A stretch of 64,000 nucleotides of DNA from positions 1,110,730 through 1,174,729 of the forward strand of contig MNCI01037820.1 in the NCBI GenBank assembly GCA_015680685.1, given 5' to 3'. The position numbers and the translations under genes are program-made. Positions within the stretch are counted from its first letter, which is position 1. Each line of letters opens with the position of its first letter. A model generated the notes under the pieces. That model saw only the letters and a list, made by a program, of their open reading frames with translations. It had not been told where the DNA came from and made no database searches. Positions 36,861 to 48,634 of this stretch are shown here, in pieces. The DNA comes from Gnetum montanum (taxonomy: Eukaryota; Streptophyta; Gnetopsida; Gnetales; Gnetaceae).

Positions 36861-37199
36861 ACTAGGCTCAATGCTAAGAGTTGTTGGAATCTAAGAGGAA
36901 TGGGAGATCAACATTAGCTGTAGGGAAGATGGAAGGCTTCCACATTGAGGAAAGGTCGTTTCTACCACAAAAATCTCTACCAGAGCTCTCCTCTAATGTG
37001 CTATTTGCAAGAATGTAAATTGTGATTAAAAACTTACAGAAATTAACAATATAAACTACATCTAAACCTAAACTAAGATTAGGTTGTGGAAGTATCTTCA
37101 ACACTAAGATTAGTGGGAGTTAAGCTTAAAATTCAAAATTTTAAATTTTTAAGTTGTGGGCCCTACCATACACCTTTCCTCTTAGCCAAACGTTGAATC

Positions 37200-39192
37200 A
37201 ATGCTAAGATCTAGCCACTTTTGACACTTAGAACATAATGAAACCTTAACTCCCATGCATCCATGCTAGAGATATCATGCCTAGCATGGATACATACATT
37301 CCATTTCATACAACCATTAAAATATAACTATTTTACCATTTTTAGTAACTAAAGCTTATCATTTTCGAACCTAGGCTACCAAAAGAGGGTTGGACATTGA
37401 CAAATCTTAAAAATTTAGGTTTCCACATTGAGGAAATAGTGCCTAGCATGGAAGAAGGGGGGTAACATTCATTCTTGCCCCCCAACATCCATCTAGCCTA
37501 ATATTGACCCCCAAAGTGGGCCCCACATGACTTAGAACCCCCTCCAAACTCCCTTGGTAGCCTCGAAACCTCATCAAAGCTAGTCAAAACCTTAGGGTTT
37601 GGTAGTTCCACATTGGGGGAAGCCTCATCCATGTTGAGCATCTCATCCCTAGCATGGATGGATGGGGAGAAGACCAAAATTACCTGAATTGACCACCTAG
37701 TAGCCATTTGTTAAAGCCCAGTGATCCCTAGACCTTGCCAAAACTGTCTGGAGTGTTTGAATACCACAAAAGTAGCCAAATATGGCACAAAACTACCATA
37801 TCCATCTTATCCATGCTAGGGCCATTATGCTCAGTGTGGAGGAAAGAGGGGAGATTACATGAGGAACTTAGAAGCCTTCAAATTGCTGAGTGTTGTCATC
37901 CAGTATTGATCGTTAACGTCAGCAACTCTGGAGGTTGACATGCATGGTCAATTGGGTGTCAAATTGGCCTAGATCTAACTTTCATGATTCTTCCATATTG
38001 AGGGAGATCTTTTTCATGTTTCTTAGTGTGGAAACTAGGAGGATGAAGCTAGGAATGTTAGTGGGAGATTCCAAAAGCAAGAAAACAATAATAGATTATC
38101 TCAAAATAACATAAGAACAATCACAACCTTTTCAGATGTCACTAGAATGTCAAAAATTAGAAAAAATTAATCTCCTTTAGTTCTTCCATGATAGGGAGGA
38201 CCTCCTCCATGCTAAGCATTCTAGTCTCAGCGTGGATGGAAGGGGGAAAGCCAAAACTATTAAAATTTGCATGCAATTTGGCTTCTGGAAGTAACCCAAA
38301 CCTTCTAGAAGCCACTAGACTTCCAGAAGTTACTAGACTTTCAGAAGTTACTTGAAATAACAAAAACTTATCTCTATTATATTCTCCACACTGAGGAGGA
38401 TCCCATCCATGTTGAGCATCCTAGCCTTAGTGTGGATGAAGGGGGAAGCTTGAAAAACCTCTCATAGCCTTCAAGGTGACTATATTTCTATCCTAGGCAT
38501 CGATAGTCAACATTGGCAATCCTATGGGCATGCATGCATAGTAGAAATTTTCAAAAATAGCAATAAGTAGAGTCCCTTGATTTTTCCACACTAGGAGCCA
38601 CCTCTTCTATGCTTTCCAACATGGAAGAAAGGGGGAACTTTTGGGAAACTTCAAAATAGCCTACAAAGATCTTAAATGAAAGCCAAAAAGCCTAGTGTGT
38701 GTCTCGGAACCTTGTTTTCACATCCTGAGATCCTCAGACCTACTAATATGAACTATGAAGAGCCATAAAACCGTTTCTCCTAATCTTTGACATTGTTCAT
38801 GGAAACCCCAACATGGAAAAAGGAGGGGAACATCAAAAATCACTTAATAGCCCTCAAAATAATCAAATTTTGACTTTAGAAATCAATAGTCAACACTGGT
38901 AACCTTGGAGGCCCACATGCATGGCTAAAAACATTAAAAATTAGCCAAAATTAGGGTCCCTTAGTTCTTCCACACTAAGAAGTCCCTCTTCCATGTAATA
39001 AAGGAGAGAATTTTGGGGAAACTTAAAAATGAACTTTAAACACCTCAAGAAAACAACTTACAACCCTTACATGAGCCCTGAGCCTAGTTTTACACCTTCT
39101 AGAGCCATCAAACCCTACAAAAGTGATCATAGAAAGCTAAAAAGCTATTTCCCTAGTCTTCAAAGCTAAGCATACTATCCCCAACATGCAAA

Positions 39193-39237
<45 letters not shown>

Positions 39238-40660
39238 NGTGCGGGCGATAGTGGAGGGAAGCCTAACAACCTTCTAGAAAGCCTCCAAATTGACCAAACT
39301 TGACACCAAATCCTAGTCCTAAATCCTAACAACCTTGGAGGCATACATGCAAAATTGATTAAGGGTAAAACTAGTCTAGATATGAGATTTATGGTTCTTC
39401 CATGCTAGGGATCCCTTTCTCCATGTTTCCTAGTGTGAAAACTAAATGGAAAATTCATTTGGGATGCATAAACACATCAGAATGACATTAAATAATCTTG
39501 CATGCACTTTAGAACTTGTCAGCACCCTCTAGAGTCTTCAAACCTTAGAAAATTGATTTCGAATTGTCCAAAAGTGGTTCCCCCTAGTCCTCCATATTGA
39601 GCACCCTAGTCCCAACATGGAAAAATGGGGAAATCCTAAAAAAGACTTAGAAGTACTTAAAACTACCAAATGTTACCATGAAACCCCTAGCCCTTGGCCC
39701 TAGTGACTGCAGACGCTAATATGCATAGTTGATTATGACTTTAACAAGCCTAGATTTGGGATTCTTGTTTCATCCATGCTGGAAAAGGCTCCTTCCATGT
39801 TGGGCAACATGGAAAGGTGGAGAAATCTATGTTTCCACTTTTAGTATCAAGATAAAACTAACAGAAGCCAAATATCCACGTTGGAGAAGCCTAGGATCTC
39901 ATAGCCTTGAGATTTTGCTTGTTTGACCCTATTTTAACTACTAAAACCCATTTACCCTAATCTTTCATGCTAGAGTAACTTTCCTAGCATGGAAATAGGG
40001 GTGGGGAGGGGGGCAGGCGCATGGTGGGGATGGTGGGGGAGGAGAGGGAGGCATGGGGAAAGACCTTAGGTTCCCTTGCATGAGCTCCAAATGTGCCCAA
40101 AATTAGCCAAAAATTGCAGAATCATGACTTATAGCCCTAGGAGCCTAGGAACCTGGTCAATGTGCTCCTAGACCACTTTGAATCTACAAAACAAGTGTCC
40201 CCCATTTTTCCATGTTGGGGATATTTTGCTTATTGTGGAAGAATGGGGGAAAGCCATTTTAACATGTTTTGACCTTCATAACTAACTCCAATGGCCTCAA
40301 AATAAGGCTAGAGGATGCACAAGTTCTAGATCTAGGTTATGGATGCCTATCTTAGCATCTTTGATCTTGTTTTGGCTAGGATTTTGGTTCTCCATGCTAA
40401 ACCCCCTCTCTTCCATGTTGGCCAACATGGAAATATGGGGGAGGCTCCAAAACCTACTTTTTGACTTTTACCAAACTTTAGAATGCCTAATTTTGATGGA
40501 TCTATCCTTGTGTTGCCTTGGGAAGGCCCTAGTACCTTAATTTTGGATCTTTGGATGTTCCAAAACCTAATTTTTTTTGTTTTCATGCTAAGGGTCCCTT
40601 CTTCCATGCTGGACAATATGTAAACAAGTGGGGCCTAGTGTGGAAGCCTCAAAACTCTTA
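37200..40660 (+). repeat. Array of imperfect palindromic units (ccatgctagg...cctagcatgg)
   Basis: About 18 degenerate units spaced roughly 150-250 bp apart. Each has a left arm like ttccatgctaggg and, 10 to 30 bases later, a right arm like cctagcatggaagaaggggg. Examples start near 37,265, 37,440, 37,625, 37,806, 38,188, 38,400, 38,590, 39,400, 39,590, 39,775, 39,965, 40,207, 40,395 and 40,585. The array lies directly upstream of the start of the antisense gene and ahead of RT. The right-arm motif also occurs in the C LTR (tagcatggaag at 45,515 and 45,536). Known context: Tat/Ogre elements carry tandem-repeat regions, usually near the 3' LTR. Confidence 0.65.
39196..39238. other. Poly-G run ending in N
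   Basis: Forty-two G followed by an N at 39,238 and a GC-rich junction unlike its surroundings. This is probably a sequencing or gap-closing artefact inside the palindromic array. Confidence 0.85.
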
Positions 40661-41031
40661 ATTTTCATGCTCCAATAACTCAGAAATGGCCCTGACTGAT
40701 GGCCAAACTCACATAATAATCTTATAGCCCTAAATAATGCCTATTAAGGCCTAAAAATAGCAACACCTAACCCTTTTTGACCTATATTAACCAAATTTAA
40801 CCATATGTATCCTGTTTTGCTTGATTTTTGTCTTATTACTTGATCATTCGACTTGTTTTAGTCTCATGTTGCATTGTCAACCTTGCTGACCTTATTGTGG
40901 CCTTTATGTAGCCTTATATTCTCTTTATTCACCTTATTATAGCCTTATTTACCTTGTTTGACATTTGATTGGCATCAAATAGTGAGGTTTGACCCTCTCT
41001 AGCCACTATTTGACAACATGTGACCATGGCC

Positions 41032-41115
41032 TGCTAAGGCCTTAAACTAGCATTATAGTCCACCAATACTCTAAACCGACATCCTAACTTGCTAATGCCT
41101 AAAACTAGCAAAATT
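41032..41115 (+). repeat. Degenerate ggccttaaactagcat repeats, module boundary 2
   Basis: Three units (aaggccttaaactagcatt, tactctaaaccgacat, atgcctaaaactagcaaa) lie just upstream of RT. They match those at 30,862-31,140 and 44,801-44,890. Confidence 0.65.
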
Positions 41116-41639
41116 ATGGCCTTCTTTGACAAATTGTAGCCTTATTTCTTATACTTTAGTTTGTTTAAACTTGGTTTGACCTTTATTTGACCCTTAATGC
41201 GCTTTGTTCACTTGTTCTCACCTTATTTATAGCCTTGGAAGACCTTGTTTTCATTAGACTAGCATGTGTTTGCATAGTTTTATAGCATTTTAGCATTGTT
41301 TATTTAGTTTTACCTAGGTTCCATTTAATATACTTTTGGTTGATATGTAGGATGAAAGTATGAGTACCTAGGAGTAGATTAGTTTGCCTTTGTGTCTACA
41401 TGGACCTCATGGTGGTGTTGAATGATGTATCAACCCTAATTACCTAGATCTTGAGCTTGAGAGTCTTGTCAACTATGTAGCCTCAATAGAGAAATCTCTA
41501 GAATGGTTTGAAAACCTAGTCAAAACCCTTGACGTAGAGGTGGTAACATAACCAAATATTCTTTAGTTGAGGTTGAGGTTCCTATCACAACACATAGTGG
41601 TGAGGAGATAACCCTTAAAATAAGTTCCTCACTAGAACC

Positions 41640-42640
41640 TCAATAGGCTCAAGACATCACTAAGGTCCCACGGGACAACATTAAAGTATTTTCTTGGTCA
41701 TATGAAGATATTCTAGGCTTAGATCCATGTTTAGTCTAGCACAACATCATACTAGATCCTAGCATTAGATCAATTAAGCAAAAAGTGTGCAAGGTTAGAC
41801 CTGATTTGGCTTTGGCAGTTGGTGATTAGATCTCAAGGCTTTACCAAGCTGGTTTCATTAGGGCTGTTGACTACATAGAATGGGTGTCCAACATAGTGGT
41901 AGTTACTAAGAAAAATAGGAGTATCCATATTTGCTTCACTATCAAGGATGACTTTCCTTTGCATAGTATTGATCAACTTATCAATACTACGGTCAAACAT
42001 GCCTTGTTGTCCTTTATGGATGGCTTCTTAGGATGTAACTAGATTAGAATCAACCTAGAGCACAAACTTAGCATGACCTTTATGATCCCATAGGGTAACT
42101 TTTGCTATACTATGATGACCTTTAAACTTAAAAACATTGGAGTGACCTATTAATGAGCCATGACCTATATATTTAGTGATTACATGCTAGGTTTGCTCAA
42201 CAATTATGTAGACGATATAGCCATTAAGTCCAAAATGGATAATGTCCATACTAATGACTTAGACCTTGTGCTTAAATGATGTGTCAAATATGAGCTTAGG
42301 ACAATTCTAAGAAATGTGTCTTTGATGTCAAGACTAGTAAGATGGTTGGCTTTGTAGTATCTAAAGTAGGGATACATGTTGATCCTCTCGAAATTAGTAG
42401 TTCCTACCAACATTAAGGAGCTTCAGGGATTACAAGGTAGATTACAGTTTATTCATAGGTTTATTTCTAGGCTTATAGATAAATTATAGCCCATGTAGCA
42501 CTTGCTTAAGAAAGGGATTCACTATGAGTGGATGACTCAATTCCAGGTGACCTTTAAAAACCTTAAGCAAGAGGGTAAATCATTTTACATCTACCTTGTC
42601 ATCTCTAACACATTCATTACTTATCTACTTTTTTAGAAAC
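41640..42640 (+). pseudogene. Element C reverse transcriptase
   Basis: The order is that of Ty3/gypsy RT. VFSWSYEDILGLDP and ISRLYQAGFIRAVDYIEWVS come first, then VVVTKKNRSIHICFTIKDDF (fingers), PLHSIDQLINTT, then MDGFLGCNQIRI-like sequence where the first catalytic Asp of the SxxDxxSGY motif is not preserved. LSMTFMIP, GNFCYTMMTFKLKN and NNYVDDIAIKSK follow, with the YVDD active site intact at 42,205-42,216. The connection region is KELQGLQGRLQFIHRFISRL. About eight stops occur, mainly TAG or TAA at former Gln. It lies 11 kb after the protease, an exceptional distance explained by the antisense gene and palindromic array in between. Confidence 0.85.
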
Positions 42641-42960
42641 ATGATGATGAAGTAGAAATACCAATATACTACCTTAGCCATTCACTAGTTGCTCACAAGA
42701 CTCGATACACTCAAGTGGAGAAGTATTGTCTAGTGCTAGTCTTCTCCTTGAAGATGTGGGGACACTACCTCTTTAGAAGCCAAGTCAATGTCATTTGCAA
42801 AGACAACATGCTCAGAGCCATAATGACCAACATTTATGAAATTAGTCATATAGTTTGATGGAAAGCCATAAGCATGAAGTTTAACCTTCATTATGTCTCT
42901 CAATCCTCAACAAAAGATCAAGCTATAGCCATACAACTCACAATTTTACTTGTCGATGGC
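42641..42960 (+). pseudogene. Element C RNase H
   Basis: The frame reads IPIYYLSHSLVAHKTRYTQV, EKYCLVLVFSLKMWGHYLFR, SQVNVICKDNMLRAIMTNIY, then MKFNLHYVSQSSTKDQAIA. This is the standard Ty3/gypsy RNase H, nearly co-linear with the copy in D at 58,616-58,344. One TGA replaces the Trp of the usual RWK segment. It would remove RNA from the cDNA hybrid. Confidence 0.8.
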
Positions 42961-43440
42961 TAAGCAGCCATAGATCCCAAGTTCATTGATGAGCATATTA
43001 AGGTAATTAGCCAAGAACTCAAGGCTTATGAGGTAGTCATGCACTTTGACAAAGCTTCAATTTCCCATGGGGCCAATGTCGCTACCATCATAACATTTCC
43101 ATCTAGTGAGATTTGACCCTTCACTTATCATTTTGAGTTTTGATGTATCAATAACATAGCAGGGTATGAGGGTTTGATTAGAGGGATGATGGTAGCTTGT
43201 GACCTAGGAATTAGATGCTTAATGATCAAAGGTGATTAAAAACTTATGTTTAACCAAGTAATTGAATTCTATGCATGTAAAGCCAAATACTTACAACCTT
43301 ACCATGACCTAGGGAAGCAACTATTACAATAATTCATAGACATTGATATCCAACACATACCATAAAATGAGAATGCCATTGGTGATGCCATTACAATATT
43401 AGTCCTTAGGTGATGCTAGATGTGCTTAGTAATTTACCCA
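42961..43440 (+). pseudogene. Element C second (archaeal-type) RNase H
   Basis: HFDKASISHGANVATIITFP is followed by MVACDLGIRCLMIKGD and NENAIGDAITILVL. This is the additional RNase H characteristic of the Tat lineage, placed between RNase H and integrase. In the first motif the usual Asp-Gly-Ala is Asp-Lys-Ala, so a residue next to the catalytic Asp has changed. Its presence is the strongest evidence that C is Tat-type. The D copy is better preserved. Confidence 0.75.
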
Positions 43441-43479
43441 CCTTAACTATGGACTGTGCTACTTCCATCACATAGAACA

Positions 43480-44763
43480 CTTAGGATACGTTTGTGGTCG
43501 TTGTTCATATTGCTCCTATCAGGGAGTGGTATGATGATATCAAATTTTACCTTATGCATGATGAATCCTCACAAGGTCTGACTACTACTCAAAAGGATGT
43601 TGTATGCAAGCAATCGAAGCAATATGTCATCATAGGTGATAACAAATTATGTCGATGATCCTATGATGGCATACTCCTAAAGTGCTTAGGTAAAATTGAA
43701 GGTAGAGCTGTCATAGAGAAGGTTCACGAGGGTGTTTGTGGAGGACTTATAGGATCAAGAGCTATGGCTACTAAGATTAGATGGTTAGGCTACTATTGGT
43801 CCCATATGGAAAATGATTGCTTGTAGAAGGTTAAGTGGTATGACACATGCCAATGATATAGCAACCTTATACATGTACCACCAACTTTGTTGCATACCAC
43901 TCAAATAACATGGCCATTTCAAAGATGGGGGTTGGATATCATTGGACCCATAATGCCCGAGTCTTCTATAGAGCATAGATTCATCATCACCACAATCAAA
44001 TACTTTACAAAGTGGGTTGAGGCTATTCCCCTAAGGAAGAATACATCTAAGCAAGTTTGTAAATTCATCCTAAATAACACTATAGCTCATTTTGGCATAA
44101 CCATGACCATAGTTACAAACAATGGACCACAATTTAGTAGCCAAGAAAAAAAATATTTTTATCATGACCTAGGCATTAATCATTCTTTCTCTTCATCATA
44201 TTACCCTCAAGCTAATGGGAAAGTAGAAGCAAGAAACAAGGACATCATCAACTTGCTCAATAAGATGCTCAACAATAGCAAGCAAAAATGGCATGAGTGG
44301 TTTGTCCATGTACTATGGGGATACAAAACAACCTATCGCATGACAACTAGTATGAACCCTTATAACTTGGTTTATGATTTTAAAGCTATTTTACCTCTTG
44401 AATTGTAGGTGCTATCACTTCAAGTAGCCTTAACCAACTTCATCAACGATGAGTAAAATAAGGATTTGTAGATAGAAACCATGGACTTGGTGGAGGAGCA
44501 ACGAATGCAAGCACTTGCTCACATCAAACACTATCAAGAGGAAAGTGGTAGCATCATTGTAACTTGACCATGCATAAGATCAAGGTGGGTGACATGGTCC
44601 TCAAAGCTATTTGTGAGCATGTGGATAAGTTCTTAGCCAATTGGAAAGGGTCATTTCTTATCACTAGAGCCTATGGGAATGGAGCATTTAGGATAGCTAT
44701 CATGGATGGAAATGATCTAGCCAATTTGGTCAATCACTCTTATCTAAAGCCATACTACATGTA
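43480..44763 (+). pseudogene. Element C integrase
   Basis: The zinc-binding part (EKVHEGVCGGLIGSRAM to KVKWYDTCQ) has lost one His and one Cys. The core is open from 43,887 to 44,408: FQRWGLDIIGPIMPESS with the first Asp, YFTKWVEAIPLRKNTSKQVC, IVTNNGPQFSS where the second catalytic Asp is Asn, and QANGKVEARNKDI with Glu. The C-terminal segment at 44,564-44,763 carries a GPY/F-type module (KGSFLITRAYGNGAFRI) and ends LKPYYM at 44,761. It is co-linear with D integrase and would insert cDNA. It is inactive here because of the missing zinc ligands and the Asp-to-Asn change. Confidence 0.85.
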
Positions 44764-44800
44764 GTTGAAAATCATAAACATGCGAGCCTACTTTCAATGG

Positions 44801-44890
44801 TCTGCTATGAAATTAAATTGGTAACATGACCTGTTGAGGCCCTAAACTAGTACCATGTCTTGTTATGACCTTAAACTAGTGACTTCAATA
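44801..44890 (+). repeat. Degenerate ggccctaaactagtac repeats, module boundary 3
   Basis: Three units (gaaattaaattggtaac, aggccctaaactagtacc, atgaccttaaactagtgac) directly follow the integrase. D has a longer array in the matching position. Confidence 0.65.
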
Positions 44891-45010
44891 ACCTAGATAT
44901 CTTAGTTTTATCATCTCATGTGACTTGTATGCATTGTAGTGTTGTAATATGTAGTTATGTTTTGTATTTTTTAGCAGTTACTCTCAGGTCAATCCTCTAG
45001 TCATCAATAA

Positions 45011-45020
45011 AGAGGGGCCA
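45011..45020 (+). other. Polypurine tract of element C
   Basis: The sequence agaggggcca, one base before the 3' LTR start. It would prime plus-strand synthesis. Confidence 0.65.
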
Positions 45021-45021
45021 T

Positions 45022-46570
45022 TGAAACACCACTAACTTTTGTATGTTATAGCCAATTTTCATCATGCATCTTTCACCCTATCAAACTCGAGGTAAAACTT
45101 CATTGTAAATGCGAATATTATAATCCATTAGGGGCAATCTCACATATTCCATACTTTTGGAGCTGAAAAATGCCTCATAAGTGATCAAATCCTCATTATC
45201 AAAGTGAAAAAAGTCATATAGTATTTATATTTGGACTTAGGGGAAGGTCAAAATACCCTTTTCGAATGCTAAAAGTGACAATTTCATGGGTTTTATGGGG
45301 GGTATACATTTTTTTGCACTGGAAACACTTGTAGGGAGATAAATCTTACCTACCCAAATGTGGAGGAGTGGAGGGTTTCCCCTTAGCTTGGAAACTCCCC
45401 CCCAACTAGTGTGGAAACTACATGCCCCCATTGTGGAAGCCACAAAAGCTAGATTTCAATACTCCATGCACTTCAACATTGACCAACCGCTCTAGTAAGG
45501 ATGGTAGAAGGTTTAGCATGGAAGACCTATATCTAGCATGGAAGGTTTTCCCCTGTTACAATTTATAGTAAATAGAATGGCCATGGGGGAAAGGAACTTA
45601 CTATGTATAGTAACCTCCTAAATTTGGGCACCCATCTTACTTGTATAAGGCAGAAATTTGCAACCAAATTATAGCCAATTTGCAACTATTGTGCAACCAA
45701 ATTATAGCCTAATCATAGCCATTTTGTAGCCCATTGATGGCCTAAAACCTATAAAAACAAACTTCAAACACCATTTACAGGTTCTACATTGTTTGAACAT
45801 TTAGAAATTTTCTTAGGTTTAGGAACTTTTGAGATACATACACTTTTGTGGTTCCACAATCATCAGATTGTTCAATAATTTTTCATGATCAAAAATTTTT
45901 TCATAGTCCTACACTTGGGAATTTTCATGAAATCAAGTGTTCTTGCAAGTTCCCACACTTGTATTCTCTTGAATCGAATGTGAAAATCCTATGACTTTGT
46001 GACTTTGTAACCCCCTTTGGGATTTGTCAATTTTCAAGCTCTACATTGCACTCTTGGGATTTCCAACTCCCAACATAGAGCACTTGAGAAGCTTGTATTC
46101 TTCACACTTGTCAACTCCCACCAAAGCTAGTGTTGTAGATTTGAAGTAGTAGCATAAGAGGTTTGATAGCATTGGGAGTGGTAGATCATCCATCTTGTGG
46201 AGTTGACTGCATCTACTTCAATGGATCTTAAATCCTGATCCAAGTGAAATCCCTTGTTGCCCACTTAGGTACCATTTGTACACATTTCTCTAACTTATTA
46301 TTTATTCTTTCTCAATAAATTCTTAAGTTTTGGGTTTTTTGAGCAAAATATATATTTGTTTATTTTCTATGAATTATTCATATCTATTATCAAATTTTAG
46401 CATTCTATTTTTATTACCCCATTTTGCGTTTTTGTAAGTCCCTGGGTGATTTGCTAGATTATCCAAGGCACCTCAAATCCCATTTTTTTAAGGCCATGGG
46501 GATTTGAGGTTAAGGCTATTGCACTGGATCCATTGACTTCTTTCAACAAACGATTTTTCCAATTGCAACA
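45022..46570 (+). repeat. 3' LTR of element C
   Basis: It begins tgaaacacca-type (tgaaacaccac) and ends attgcaaca. It has a TATA-like ctataaaa near 45,750 and is followed by the cctag duplication at 46,571. At 1549 bp it is longer than the 5' copy, which is damaged near its start. The many differences between the two LTRs imply an old insertion. Confidence 0.9.
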
Positions 46571-46575
46571 CCTAG
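46571..46575 (+). repeat. Target-site duplication of element C, right copy
   Basis: cctag, identical to 24,720-24,724. Confidence 0.9.
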
Positions 46576-48634
46576 AATGCTTCATATGCTAAGTTGCTTA
46601 AACTAGCACCACTTAGGAAGGATTAGGGTGAAGAGCAACAAGAACAAGAGTAAGAGCAACAAAAAAAATAGTAGTAGCAACAAGAACAACAATAGAAATA
46701 ATTTCCACTACCATCGCTACAAAATTATAGGCCATCGATGAGGCATTTGCAAATGATTGTAGATATCATTAGCTAGGGAACAATGGAGGAAGGAAACCTT
46801 TTTAGAGTTATTGATAGTGCCATACAACCTATAGTTTCAATAGATCCTATAAGTGGAAAAATTTCACTATATTCAAGAGGAGGAAACCAATGGTCACAAT
46901 AGATCTCTGAAAATGTTACATCATTTCAAGTGGTGCTAGAGACTGGAGAAGGAGTCATAGTCATGGTAATGCAGAACTAAGATGTAGTAGGAGTAGAAGA
47001 GGTGATCATTGATTACATCAAAGAATCTTTCACTGTAGTTTTTGTGCTATCGGTAGATCTAACTAGAGCTAAGGATGTTCAAATGTTAACTAGAAACTCA
47101 ATTACTTCTACTAACCATGAAGATGTGCTCGATTAATTGCTACAGACTAGACAAGTCATGACAATATTCTTTGACATTCCAAGTGATGTCACTCTAGTAT
47201 AGTCAAAGCTAATCACTACCAAGGGTAAACTGGTCATGGTAGAGACCAAGGCAGAGCATGTGGAAGTAGAAATCCAAAGACTCTAAGAAAAGCTCATAGT
47301 GCTGAGAGTTAAACATAGAGATTTCGTATAATTCATTGCACCTGACCAAATAGAGAAATTTAGGATAAAAAAATGAATTACATGATCAAGAATAATAAAA
47401 AAATGGAAATGGAGAAGGATAAAGTAGTGTGAAATGCCTTAGAGTAGAGGCACAAGTGTATGCACATGCTAAGGCACTCACCGTAGTCCAAGAAGAAAAT
47501 AAACAACTTGATGATGACAATATGAGGTTGAGCATTGTAGAAAAATAGAAAAATATCTTAGAAGAAAGCATCCACTAGTTAAGAGAATAACTAATGAGGA
47601 TCAACCAAGGCATGAGCTATCTTGTACAAAAAAATAGAACCCTCTCAATGGAGGAGGTACACACCATCCAACAAAAATTAGCCATTGAAATCAATGTGTG
47701 GTAGAATGAGGCAAAGAAACATGAGAGGCTCAAAGAACACTTTCATGATTAGGTGAGAATGTACAAATAGATCAATGAAAAATAAACCTAGATGGAGAAG
47801 GCCAAAATGAGTTCCATATTAGCACAAAATTTTGACTGGAAACCCATCTTAGAGAGTTACACCCATGTCACCCAAGCAGAAGTGAAGAACAAAGAGTTGT
47901 AGATTGAGGACCTAAAAGAGTAAATGGGGTTAAAATAACCTTTGTTATTCTAACTTGGCAATGTTGATAGTAGGAAGGCCTAGAAATGACCTGGAATAGT
48001 AAGTAGTAGTGACATACTCCTATATGAGAAAGAGTTTGCAGATCATAAAGATGTTTTATAGAAACTTTAGATGACAAACTTTGAATTAGAAGTAGTTAAG
48101 GCTAGCTATCAAGGGAAAAAGACATCATAGTAAACTTGGCTAGAAGGTTATCTAATTATTATGAATTACATGAGAAGGCTAGAGCATTTGAAGAGGAGAG
48201 GAGGTAATTTGCAGCTTGGTATGTTAAGGATAATCAAATGTTTGCATAGCTGTTGTACCCATGGGATGTACCCACTCCATCACACAATGCACAACAAGCA
48301 TGGATGGTACATGATCCAATAATGGAGGAGGAAAGGCTTCAAGTGCTCTTGAATTGAGATAAGTTCTAGAAGCCTAGTGACAAGGGGAAGTGATTAATGA
48401 AGGAGCTACTACCACTCGGAACTACCTAGACTACATCGAGCTTCATCAAAGTTTGTTTTTGTCAAAATTGTCATGTCATGTCCTATGTAAATTTTTTTGT
48501 AAAACACCATTACGTCATTCAAGAGTCATGTATATAGTAGTTAGTGTTATGTAAATATACCTTCTAATTTTGTTAGGAACTCTATCCTCATTTTTTTTAA
48601 CTCAAGGATGAGTTTTCAGTTATTTGTGTGGGTA
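46576..48634 (+). pseudogene. B unit 1 coding remnant, right half
   Basis: This continues the B frame after the element C insertion. A Gln/Asn/Lys-rich low-complexity stretch comes first (46,620-46,700), then a region co-linear with 51,230-52,116 in B unit 2: SENVTSFQVVLETGEGVIVM, EEVIIDYIKESFTVVFVLSV, LTRAKDVQMLTRNS and VMTIFFDIPSDVTLV, followed by likely coiled-coil. Its unique tail near 48,130-48,340 reads DIIVNLARRLSNYYELHEKA, RAFEEERRQFAAWYVKDN (as decayed) and LYPWDVPTPSHNAQQAWM. No RT or integrase is seen, and I cannot name the protein. A gtgtgggta near 48,626-48,634 may be a purine-rich tract next to LTR3. Confidence 0.5.

Noticed and set aside
39153-39344. Proline-rich minus-strand open frame
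   Set aside because: It comes from the poly-G run and the N at 39,238.
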